NCBI GenBank assembly: GCA_018398805.1
Contig: JAGFBZ010002028.1
Span: forward strand, 1,364,501 to 1,428,500
Origin: Hirundichthys speculiger
Lineage: Eukaryota > Chordata > Actinopteri > Beloniformes > Exocoetidae
Length of the DNA stretch: 64,000 nt
Direction of reading: 5' to 3'
The first letter of the stretch is position 1. Each line of letters opens with the position of its first letter. The translations under genes and the position numbers were made by a program. Shown in pieces: positions 11,881 to 22,856 of this stretch. Below the pieces are notes generated by a model that saw only the letters and a list, made by a program, of their open reading frames with translations, was not told the origin of the DNA and ran no database searches.

Positions 11881-14800
11881 CTGCAGAAAACAAGTTATAT
11901 TAACGCTATCATCAATGCCAAATTAGAAAATCAAAATGAACCAAAGGGAAAGGCATCACATCAAAGCTGGTTACCTTGACAACGTGAAGCTTAGGAAGCA
12001 GATTGCAGTCTGCCAGTGTTAGTTCATCTCCATCCAGATACTTGCGGGTGGAAGATCCCTCGCCACTGTGGCGACCCGTCTGGACCTCTTCAGGGAGGGG
12101 ACTCATCAGGTACTCATCCAGTTTAGCCAGGGCCTTGTTTAGAGCCTGCTCCAATGCTGAAAGGAACACAATGTAGTCAGAAGTCACAAGATTGTAAAAG
12201 ATAATTACCCAGAGCTTATGTTCTTTTTTTAAAAAGCTACACTGGCAAGAAAAATTATGCAAACCCTTGGAATGACCTGATTCTCTTCATTAATCTTCCA
12301 TAAAATGTGATTCAGACTTCCTATAAGACTCCATAACAGACAAACCCAATGTGCTGTTAACACATTATGATTAACTAATGTTTTTATTGGAGACACACAT
12401 TAAATAATCATCTTGATGTTGGAAAAAGTAAGTGAGCCCTTGGAGTTAATAGCTTTTGCTTGCTCTTGATCAGACTTGCACGACATTCAAAGGAATTTTT
12501 TGACCATTCATCTTTACAGAACGAACTCAGCTTAGACACATTTCTTGTATTAATGGTTTGAATGGCTCGCATGAGGTTATCTGCATCTCAGTGTTAAAGG
12601 TCTTAAAGACTCAGAAAAGTGAATTTCCATTTTTCTGCAGCCATTCTGCGGTGGAGTCCATGCTTAGAGTCATTGTTCTACTGCATCACCCAACTTCTAC
12701 TATCCTACGCTTGATGATAACGGAGTGGTCCAGGCACGGAGCCATTAAATCAAGCCCAAATCATGATGCTCTGTCCACCATATTGCACCAATGGAATACA
12801 GCAATGTTTTCAAGTTGATAAGCTGTCCTTTTTGGGCCATACATAACCCTAAACATTTTTCACAGTAGCATCCCAGTTCCCATTTCCCAGCGGCATTGCA
12901 GATTGCTAAAGGTGCTCTTTAGCAAATTCAGGCACAGTAATGTTTTTTGGAGAGGAGCAGCTTCCTCCATAGACACCTTGCCCATTCAATAGCTTACATG
13001 TGGTAAATTGATAAATAGGTTTGAGATAAGACGTTCGCTAGTTTCAGTGATGTCTTCAAGCCTTCAGCTGTTATTTGTGGAACCTTATTTACCTCATTGA
13101 GGATCCTGTGTTTAGTGGGTGTCTTATGTCATTGTCAACACATGGTGTTTGTCATTATTGTGACTTAGATGCAGAGAAGATCACATAACATTTAAGAGGT
13201 TAACATACATTTTGTGCAGAATTACATTTGTATGAATTAGTTTCTCACCTCGATTTTTATCTGGTCTTGTGTTTTTGACGTAGGCTGAGAACTTGGCAAA
13301 TATATCATTTCCTGCTGTGTTGGATTCGCGATTCTTTGCTGCAAGTTTGGGATACCTGAGGCACAGGATGTTGACATGGCGTTAGGATATTGCCTGCTTT
13401 ATCCCCTGGTTAACTTGCATGTATGGGTGCATTTTCACATGCGAGACCTACTTTGGGGGTGCCAGCATCTGCTCGAGGTATTCCTCAATTTTGTTGACGT
13501 CAGTGAGAACTTCACCCTGGAAGGTGAGGAAGGGTGGGTGTGTGCCTGGGGCCAGGTTATGTAGATCAGCCGGTTTCCTAATCAGAAATGATAAATTAAG
13601 GAGATTTTTCACTTGCACATTTCATAAGTGTTGTGTGAAAGCAAATATCACATAATACTAAAAAAAATAAAAATAAAATAAAACATCAAGGTAACACTTA
13701 GGTTAATTGAGTGATTGTTTGGGTTTCCACTGACTGTTAATATGATGTTTTGTTTGCAGCAAAATATAAAATGTACATTTTATAATTTCCTAAAAAAAAT
13801 GAAGTACATTTTGAATTTTGACTGAATGGTCAGGGAAAGCTGAACGCTCCAGGAATGGCCTGCATCGTCAATGCAGACCCCCAGCATCTGGAACAACTTT
13901 GAAGGGCCCTAAGATAATTAACAACACTACTTATCAGGTAAACTGAAGCTTTGGAGTCTTCACTTTTGGGTTTCTTCCCCAGCTCATATTGCCAATAACA
14001 ACATATGAGGTGTCATGATCTCATGCCCTTCGCCTGCTGGTGAACTCTCTAGTGAGGAAGTGACTTGGTCTGGCAAGGTGCCACAGTAGTGTTGGAGTCT
14101 ACAGTAATGGAGCCCTCTCATTGACAATTTCTAACCTGGTTGAGGAATTTGAGTGTGCTGAAGATACGGGGGGGCTCACACAGCGGCGTTGCAGCAACAC
14201 TCCAGGGGTGGTGCTTCTGACGATACTTTGTCATTCCAAAAACATGCAAACACATGTCTTCCTCCCTGCTGCAAAAATAAGTGCCGTTGCTTTGAAGTAA
14301 TCCTCCCCTGATGTACGATTTCATTGGCTAGCTCTAGCTGTGTAGCCACAACTTCACTGACTGAAAACTGTAAAAAGTTAAGAATTTTCCAACTTATGAC
14401 GGAGGCAATGCTACTGATGCGACGCACAGAAACACAATTAAGTACAGCAGTTGATGTCATCCCATTCAAAGGCTATGGATACTGATGCTTGCAATGCGTG
14501 CGTGTGATCGGGGGCGGGGTATGTCTTTCTGCAAATCTTGGGACGTAGTCATGATAGGAGCTGTGCCTAGCCTAGCAATAGGGAACAAGTGAACCCCAGC
14601 CTCATCTGTGATTATGTTCTGAAGTATGTGGCTCAGAAAGAATCCATCCTCTCCCCTTTGCACAGTCCCAGCAACTATAAAGCACATCTTGGTCAGCTGC
14701 AAGAGAAACCTCAAGGGAGATACTGTACACTGCTTAGCCCCCAAAAAAATCGCCACCAAAGAAAAAGGTCATACACTAATATTTCATTGGACCGCCTCTA

Positions 14801-17800
14801 GCTTTGATTGCTCCCTGAACCAGTCTTTGAGAATTTGAGCTCAATGAATCCTGGCATTGTCATCTTGGAATATGCCTGTGCCATCAGGGAATAAAAAAAT
14901 CAATTGATGGAATAACCTGGTCATTCAGTATATTCAGGTAGTCAGCTGACCTCATTCTTTGAGCTCATACTGTTGCTGAACCTGGACCTGACCAACTGCA
15001 GCAACCCCAGATCATAATACTGCCCCCACAGGCTGGTACAGTAGGCACTAGGCATGATTGGAGCATCACTTCATCTGCCTCTCTTCTTACCCTGATGCTC
15101 CCATCACTCTGGAACAGAGTCAGTCTAGACTCATCAGACCACATGACCTTCTTCCATTGCTCCAGAGTCCAATCTTTATGCTCCCTAGCAGATTGAAGCC
15201 TTTTCTTCTGGTTTGCCTCACTGATTAGTGGTTTTCTTGAGGCTACGCAGCAGTTCAGTCCCAATCCCTTGAGTTCGCTTCCCATTGTGCGTGTGGAAAT
15301 GCTCTTACTTTCACTATTAAACATAGCCCTGAGTTCTACTGTTGTTTTTCTTTGATTTGATCTCATCAAACGTTTTAGTGGTCACCGATCATGATCGTTG
15401 AGGATTTTTTTCCGGCCACATTTCCTCCTCGAAGAGGATGGGTCCCCACTATGCTTCCAGTTTTTAATAATGCATTGGACAGTTTTTAACCCAATTTTGG
15501 TAGTTTCTGCAGTCTCCTTAGATGTTTTTTTCTGCTTGATGCATGCCAATGATTTGACCCTACTCAAACAGACTAACATCTTTTCCACGACCACAGGATG
15601 TGTCTTTTGACATGGTTGTTAGGAAATGAGAAGCAACTCATCGGACCAGTTGGGATTAAATAACTTGTTGCCAGCTGAAAGATAATCGCCCATGTAGTAA
15701 TTATCCAAAAGGAGGCTTGTACCTATTTGCTTAGTCAAATCCAGGTGGCGACTTTTTCTTTGGCCAGGTAGTGTACACCTGGGGACATAATCAGGTGCTC
15801 AGGTGCTTGGCAGCTGAGCTCGAGCATAAGATGATATCCATCAATGCCCAACCCCTCAACAATGAGGCAGTACACTGACAGCTCTAATGCTTCATCTGAG
15901 AAGGGGACACACCATTGGCAAACTTCTCACCGCACCATTGAAATTGTTTGATAGAAAAAATAGAAATAAATGACCAAAGACCACAGCCCCAGTTGGGACC
16001 AACACATTACCTCAGTTACTTACGAGTTAAAAGGCAGCACCTGTTGTGAACACCTTCTCATGGAATGTTATAAAACTGTATATTCATGTGATAATTAATC
16101 ATATAATTACCTCTTTAGGTCAACAGTGGTGACATTGAAAACAACTCCTTTCAACCACAGGATCATGAAGAGGCGCTGGGAAAAGGGACAGTTTCCAATG
16201 CTCTCCCCATCACTCCCAGCCTGTAAAGAAACACAACATGGTCAGACACAATGCTGAACAGAAATTGCATGAGGCAGAGGAAAAAAAAACTCCACATATT
16301 GATACATATTGATAAGGACAGTTGTACAAGCTTAGTACACTGATGAGCACAGAGAAATAAAATCCACACTTCTGGCTAGCTGTTTTATAAACCATGTTTT
16401 ACCAGTCAAATCACTGAGATTATAATGTGCATGTAGTCTCGTTTTGAAAAAGAAGCTTTGAGGTTTTGTTTGTGTGTATATGTTACAATTACAGTAGGAT
16501 GAATATGTGTGTGTGCTGAGCTGCAACAGGACACTGTAATGAGACACCAAGTACAGCATGAATTATCCACACTGCTTCCATTAGCCGCTTCACTGCCCAT
16601 ATGAACCTCTGGTTCCAACACATTGTAGCAGTGTGTGCGAAAGAAATCATTTCCCCCCTCTGTCCTACCAAATTAGTCAAAGGAAGCATTCTCACTTCCT
16701 AAAATATCTGTACGACCCATATTCTCTTCCTCCTGTTATGAGAATATCAATTAATTTCTAAAATTCCCACATAAGCAGAGGTTTTTCTAATTCAGAAACC
16801 AACGATAGTAAAAGTTAGTACAGTTTCTCGAAATTACTCACCCTTATGTGAACCATATAGCTAATGCTTAAATGTAGCTTCGACACATTTTAATGCAGCT
16901 AATGTTGCTCAATTAGTTTTCAGTAGTACTAAGCTAATTAGTTGAATTGTAAACATTACATTACTTTTAAGATATTTTGAATTGTTCATAAAAGGCCACC
17001 TGGCCATGTGACAACAATTAGCAACTAGCATTTAAAATCATCAACAAAAAGAAGATAAAGTTGATAAATAAAAAAAAAAGAAATGCTAGTTAGCACACTA
17101 GTTAGCTTAGCTGAAAGAGTGTCTGTACTACAGCAGCAAACACTGGATCTTATTGCTTGTAAACCAGCAGACTTCTTGTTTAACAACTTAGTTTTTCTAA
17201 TGGCAGAACACCTTTATATTTATTTATAACCTATAGACATTTTGTCTTTTTTGTAATTTCTTTTGGTTAAAATAAAAAACAGAAAAATATGTTTTCCAAA
17301 ATGACAAAGGTTAAGTCAGCAACATATAAATCAAAAGAAACACATATATGTTACAAATTATATTGGATGTGTGAATTAAAATGAAAAATATATACATCAT
17401 GGTTTCATTCTTTTTTTTTTTTTTTTGCTAAAAATGCTAAAAGCTTTCTAACTAATATCTGGATGGAACTACAATCGCCAACACATATTGGAGATCTTAA
17501 TATTAAACTATTCAGAGCTGCAGGCCTCAAAACTGAAAGGACCCCAGTAATAATTCAGTGGGAGAGAGAAAGAGAGAGATTGTCAGGGCACGTGGGTATC
17601 AGGTTAACACATGGAAAATCAGCACACAACAACAACAACATCCCAGGCATGCACTTAAAGGAACCTCCCTACAACAAATGCAGTTCACTTTATTGTCTAT
17701 AAAGATAGCTTTTTGGCCCGAATGTTATTTGTAATACACAAAAAATAACAATTTCAGGCAATTTGTAGGGTGATATTGTCCCATTTGTGCAGAAGCTTGA

Positions 17801-20800
17801 CTTAGAGGTCAGATACGGTCTGATGTTGTATCAGCTTTTGATACGCACACACCAAAATGCACACACTTAAAAACCCCACCTTGACAAATAGTTCAATATC
17901 AGGGTCCTTGTCCTCCTCAGCTGCAATATCCGTCATGGTCAAGAAAATACGGTTTTCTTGTGTGTGTTGTCCCCCCCTCCCAGTTTTAAGTTTTTTTTTT
18001 TGTCTTCTTTGTGTTTGGCTTGTGTGTGTTTGTGAGCTGTGTCCGTTTCAAGCAGGTTCTACTCGAGGTCCATTCGGTGCAGTCGCCTCTGTCCCATCGT
18101 AGCCCTCAGTGTCAGCTGAGGTCCAGTGCCAGGGAGTGTGAGTGAGACAAGTAGAGAGCGAGGGAGGGGTGGGGGTTGAATGGTTCAAGTTGTACCCAGG
18201 GCCTCGGCAGCGAGCCGTGACTGTGTTGTGCAAAAATAACCCTCGTTTGGAGGGGCAGGGCTGGGGTGTCAGTGAAAGCAATAATGTCATGTGGAGGAAA
18301 GTGTCACCCAAGGCTTCTCTGCCCTTCCCTTCCCCCTGACAGCCTTGACTCACAATCAGGTGACTTTGAAGTGATGAATCATAATCCTTTTTTTTTTTTT
18401 ACACTGCATTGAAAAATCCACTAGAGAACCCAGTGGTATTTGGCTTTTGATTAGCAAGTCCTTGATTAGCATTCAGCACCGCGTGTATTGAACTAGTACA
18501 TATTTACCAGCTCCAGATGCAATCTTCAATAAAGAAAACAATTAGCATTTACGCACATTCATCTCTCACATTGAGAGTCAGCTATAACATATGGACAAAA
18601 GGAAACAAAGATTAATCAGTTTCACCCATCTACAAGACAGCTGGGACTGCTTTCTCAGGGTGGCTTTGTGGGGCCAAAAAAAAAAAAAAAGAAATTCTTA
18701 ACAGAAATTGTTTTACAAAAAGCCTGGGAAAGACCTTGTATTGTTGTCATAGCTGAAAAAGTATGCAGGATAGCTTGTCGTTACTAGACGGAAAACCAGC
18801 TCTGTGTTTGTTATGTTGCCCTCAGTGCATTCAAGGTGCAGATGCTGCTGGTAATGGGAAAACAATACAAGCACAATACAATCCTTCACTGTTATAATTA
18901 TAATGGTAATTAAATTCAGTGAGAATACAGGCTCAGGGCAACAAAGGTCAACCTTCATTACTCTGACTGAAATCTTTCATTTCTTTCTTCATTACTTTTC
19001 TTTTTCTTCATTGTTAATGACAGATATGATCCTCATTTGAGTGGAAGATACCGCTGTTGCACTATTCTATAAAGAGCTGCTCTGGTATTCTTTAGCAACC
19101 TTTTATTTTCACAGCCTTTCTTTTTTCTATATTGTATCTTGCCTTGAATTCAGCATGAACCAAAGGTGCTCTATTGTTGTAAAGTAAGGCAGCATACCTG
19201 TCCTTTAGGAACTTTGTTTGACCTATCAAGGTTAGCACCAAACATGCGATCCTTTATCTTAGCTTATGAAATTTCTCTTGATCAATAGGTCGATGATGAA
19301 AGAATGTTATTGCAGAATTCATCAGCTTCTTGAGCAATTATTAATCTCAGGTCATTGTGCTTGATCAATGCATGATCTTGAAGTTTTGAATCAAAAAATG
19401 TGAAGTAAGACTGAAAATATGTGATATTCTTCCAGGAAGCAATCCTCATGTTGGTGAGATACAGGGAACAGGTGATAAGCTGAGGACAAGATGAAGATTA
19501 CTGAGGACCTCTAGTGGAGGAACAGGGAACAAATAACAATGACAAAAAAAACAGAGAAAAAGAAATGACTGAGACTGACTGGGCTCATGATAATATAAAA
19601 AAAACACATGTTTCTGCATTTTGAGGTGAAAATATTCTGCATAAATAACTACATTAGGACAGTTTAATTAGAATATGCCAACTGTTCCTTCATCAGTGCA
19701 GCTGTATATAGTCTAACTGTGGGGGCGCTTCTGAAACCGAGCAAATAAAACCATAAAGTTTATCGTAGATGAAACCTGGATTGTCACGGAGGATGAGTGC
19801 ATTAACAAAATTTGCTGATCAACAGATAAACAGAGCCAAAGATTCCAAAGTTCATCGGACACAAAGAGGACATTTGATGTGATTTGCTTTCAAGCTGTGC
19901 AAAGAGAAGAAGGTGGAAGAGAAAGGAAAAGGAAAATCAGAAATAAAGAACAGGTTGAGAAAAGCCCATTCCTGTTTTAAAATGGCTTATGTGTGTTTTG
20001 TCTCAAAATACAGAAATTATTTCTACTGAACAGCATTTAATTTAATGTTAAATTTAAAAAGCACTTAACTTAGTATGACTTAATGAAATATGACAATGTA
20101 ATAAATAAATACGGACATGAGATAAAGCTATAAAATACAACCTCAAATAAATAACTTTAATTAGTAGCAAATATATTGACAGGCAAACTAAGTGTTTCAA
20201 TTGCTTTCATTTTAAGAATTATAATTCTTAAAGGACAATTATGCCATCCTTTATTATTTTCTTTTTACTTTCTAATGCAACATTTCTGTTTCTCCTATTC
20301 AAACAAAATTGTTCTTAGAGAAACTTATAAAGTGCTACACAGGTCTATCAACAATTATAATAATATGTAGACTATATTGTAAAAATTATTAAAGGCACAC
20401 TATGTAACCATAACACTCCAGACCAAATGGGGCCAGCATACCGCAAGAAAGTTCATGTGCTTTTATTAGCAAAATAAACTGTTTTCCCAACCTGAGGCTG
20501 TTAAATGTATGAATATTGACAAGATTGTGCCTAAAAAAGGGATCAGCACAAACTGTTAGTGGCTGAATTTTAAAACATTTTAATTTGGTTCTTCAGTTAT
20601 CTGATGTGTGGCAGAGTGAGCTTGGTTTGCTGTCAGTGCTGATGTAAGTTCTCAGGCTGCTAAATGTACACTTTCACAGATGGTAACAACAAGCTTCAGG
20701 GGTAACTTTTGGGTGTAACTTTTGTCCAGACGTATGTTTTGCATAGGTAACGCAAAGCTGGAGGACTCATATGACCATAAAAGAGGAACACCCCACTGAA

Positions 20801-22838
20801 GAGGGTGTGGAGTGGTGATATGTGATATCTTGACCAGCACTTGTCAAAGACATTTTATTGAGACCTAAGGAAATGTGCTAACCCTTTAAAAAAGCGTCAT
20901 TTATAACCTTTATGGATAAGATTTCTTGGTGTTTCCAAGGAGAGATCCCCAGCAGATACTGGGGCAGTTTGCTGGCAAAGAGTGAACAGCTGTGATCAAA
21001 ATCAGAACCTCCAAGTCTCTGGTAAATGGTGCTCAGTCAGAAAAGAGGGGTTTGCCCACTCTGGGTTGGTAAGGAGTTGCTGCCAGGGGTAAAGTAAGTT
21101 CAGTTGTCTCAAGGTTGGTTTGGGATCTGATGACCTTTCCAGGGTATACCCTACCTTTTACCTAAAGACAGCTGGGATAGGGTCCAGTAGACCGCCATGA
21201 CCCAAAAGAGGATGACGAAGGTATAGAAATATATAGAATATAGAAAAATGGATGGCTGGTTGGGGACAACTTTTTGCAACTCTGGCCACGCTAGAAGAGG
21301 TGGGTGTGGTTTTTGATTCTCCCACAATGATCTCCCAGTTATATTGCTATACTTTATATGGTAGTAGTTTCAAAGTATGAGATTTATGATCCCTGTATAT
21401 GGCTGGACTTTAGAGTGGAATGTGCAGGTTGCATAATAGATTTAACTGGTGTGTGTGTGTGTAGAGATTATTACTAGATAGATCACACTTGGATTATATC
21501 TACAGTTTTCTTTATCTGACATTTGGTCTTGAATGAAAACCTTGACCCAGAGTGAGTGTGGCTGCCAAAAAGTCACCAAAATATCATGGCATGAATAAGC
21601 ATTTCAATCTTGTCCCTTTGACAAAATTCATGTCAAAGCCGATGTAGCACACTGGAGACCAGAAGCAACACAGTGCCAAAGCGCTAGTTTTGCCAGTGCC
21701 AAAACTGGGCCAGAAGTACCACGAGAAGCTCAGATTAAACCCAGATGTAGTTGGCGTTTGGCAAGCGGCTGGATGGACGGATTGGCACATACGTACCTAC
21801 GTTCTCCTGGCATATGTTCTGGGAAATGAACCAGTGGACACGTAGTCTCTGGCAAAAAACCTCACACTCATGTGGCCAGGTGACAAGGAACCCACACACA
21901 GCTATCTGAGTCAGGACATTCTTGTCAGCTTAACTGAACTTATATTTAGAACGGCTGTAACTCACTGACTTACACACACACACAAACACACACACATGCA
22001 GAAAAACAGAAATGACTAAGCACGGTGAACAATGATGAAATGGTCCGGACAATCGGGACATTAAGTCCAGCCAGAGTCCAGATTTAAAGTTGTGACCGTC
22101 ACATCCCACATGAATACACACATTATGAGAGACTCGCCGACCTTGTACACTCGCTCGCACGCAGATCACATTATTTTATGACGTCTCACATTTATGGCCG
22201 CAAGTTTGTTGAAAATCAGTTTGGCGGTTTGAGGAAACCCTTTGTTTTCATGTGAGTTCACCACCTGTGCACACGATCACACCGCAAAAGCAACTTGCAT
22301 TCATGAATTTGCTTTGGATTTCTTCCATACCTTGACGAAAAGTGTGACCTTATGTTCGTCTCCTTCAGGCCCTGGCGTCTCTTTTTCAGAGGCTGATGAA
22401 GATGAAGACGAAGAGGATGAAGATGAGGACCTGCGTGATGTGTTCCCCCTGTCCACCTCCACCTCTGGAGACCTTTCCCTGTTCAGCTCTAAGGTGCTGA
22501 CCCTCTCCTCTATCCTTTCTTCTTCTTTTTCTTCATCATCTGATTGTTTTTCTTTCTCTTCTATCTCCTCCTCCCTGGTACGTTCCTGCGCCTCTTCATG
22601 CAAAGAGGACGAGGAGGATGAGGATGAGGAAGATGAAGAGGACGTGCTGTCTCTCCTGTCCTTTGGTAGGCATAAGAGGTGGGGATGAAGACGGAGGAGC
22701 GGGTATTCCTTGTTCTGCAGCTGCGTTCTCGTACACGTGGGACAACTCCTCATACGGCGATTCATAGGTCCCCTGATGCATGTCCTTCTGGTAGGGGTTG
22801 TCTGGGACTTCGTACAAGTTGTTTTGAAGTTGATCCAT
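11716..22838 (-). CDS. clic5: Chloride intracellular channel protein 5 (gene span, six coding exons per isoform)
   Basis: CLIC proteins are dimorphic GST-fold proteins, soluble or membrane-associated. CLIC5 acts at ezrin-linked cortical actin, for example in hair-cell stereocilia and podocytes (family knowledge). The short form joins 17936-17880, 16220-16111, 13577-13452, 13355-13249, 12156-11975 and 11880-11716. It totals 747 bases (248 residues), close to human CLIC5A. Exon sizes 110/126/107/182 fit the conserved CLIC pattern, and all splice sites are GT-AG. Exon 2 carries the redox motif in GNCPFSQ. The KYPKL run and the [12 protein letters not shown]-terminus favour CLIC5 over CLIC4. A second, long first exon lies at 22838-22331. 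Introns are full of Tc1-like relics. Fish have clic5a and clic5b; I cannot tell which this is. Confidence 0.95.
11975..12156 (-). CDS. clic5: clic5 exon 5
   Basis: 182 bases, acceptor ctttcag, donor AAG|GTAACC. It encodes [17 protein letters not shown] and the loop [15 protein letters not shown], then [20 protein letters not shown], the strongly conserved CLIC C-domain core. Confidence 0.96.
12235..13200. mobile_element. Tc1/mariner-like element relic in clic5 intron
   Basis: Contains stretches familiar from abundant fish Tc1/mariner elements, such as agtaagtgagcccttggagt (12428-12447) and cattgttctactgcatcacc (12671-12690). Read on the minus strand these correspond to a degraded transposase. 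There are many stops and the ends are uncertain. Confidence 0.55.
13249..13355 (-). CDS. clic5: clic5 exon 4
   Basis: 107 bases between cctcag and ATCGAG|GTGAGA. It encodes [20 protein letters not shown] and then [15 protein letters not shown], spanning the linker and start of the C-terminal helical domain. Confidence 0.96.
13452..13577 (-). CDS. clic5: clic5 exon 3
   Basis: 126 bases. It completes an AGG codon at its start and ends AA|GTAGGT. It encodes [19 protein letters not shown] and the [13 protein letters not shown] helix of the thioredoxin-like domain, including the conserved cis-proline neighbourhood. Confidence 0.96.
14728..15773 (-). mobile_element. Tc1-like transposon, near full length but inactive
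   Basis: The ends are diverged inverted repeats of about 32 bp (near 14728-14760 and 15741-15773). TA dinucleotides flank both sides (14726-14727 and 15774-15775), as Tc1 insertion requires. Minus-strand frames at 15382-15594 (helix-turn-helix part) and 14965-15369 (containing [17 protein letters not shown] and [12 protein letters not shown]) are successive pieces of one transposase broken by stops. The insertion lies in clic5 intron 2. Confidence 0.85.
16111..16220 (-). CDS. clic5: clic5 exon 2 (redox motif exon)
   Basis: 110 bases. It encodes [18 protein letters not shown] and [17 protein letters not shown]. It holds the glutaredoxin-like cysteine of the CPFS motif and the putative membrane segment of CLIC proteins. 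Both alternative first exons join here in phase 0. Confidence 0.97.
17880..17936 (-). CDS. clic5: clic5 exon 1A (short isoform start)
   Basis: ATG at 17936-17934 encodes [19 protein letters not shown], 19 codons, ending AAG|GTGGGG in phase 0. It closely resembles the human CLIC5A N-terminus (MTD...DPEIELFVK, recalled). Its promoter would lie just to the right (about 17.95-18.3 kb), separate from the long-form promoter. Confidence 0.93.
18000..22330. other. clic5 intron (long isoform) and short-isoform upstream region
   Basis: No exon recognised. It holds A and T runs (18388-18400, 18676-18690), a SINE-like fragment (21110-21250) and a short CA-rich tract (21975-21996). The first few hundred bases right of 17936 should include the promoter of the short transcript. 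Confidence 0.5.
21110..21250 (+). repeat. SINE-like repeat fragment
   Basis: Contains cagctgggatagggtccagt, then a gaccgccatgaccc segment and a gatggatgg-type tail. It is the 3' half of the same fish repeat seen at 6105-6362 and, inverted, at 34874-35001. Confidence 0.5.
22331..22838 (-). CDS. clic5: clic5 exon 1B (long isoform start), reading frame broken
   Basis: Starts [17 protein letters not shown] (an alternative in-frame ATG lies at 22856-22854). It continues with [20 protein letters not shown], resembling the tyrosine-rich start of human CLIC5B (YEVPDQP, recalled). The 3' part, in another frame, has two serine runs separated by an acidic segment and ends [18 protein letters not shown] in phase 0, as exon 2 needs. 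The two parts differ by one base of frame, and the switch must lie within about 22.62-22.77 kb. An indel, a polymorphism or a very short intron could explain it. From 22838 the exon has 508 bases, one too many. Confidence 0.75.
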
Positions 22839-22856
22839 CTTCGATGAAGAAGTCAA

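Noticed and set aside
22242..22688. Plus-strand acidic 148-residue frame (EDEDEEDED runs)
   Set aside because: It is the complement of the serine runs of clic5 exon 1B. Only the minus strand joins exon 2 with a donor in phase.
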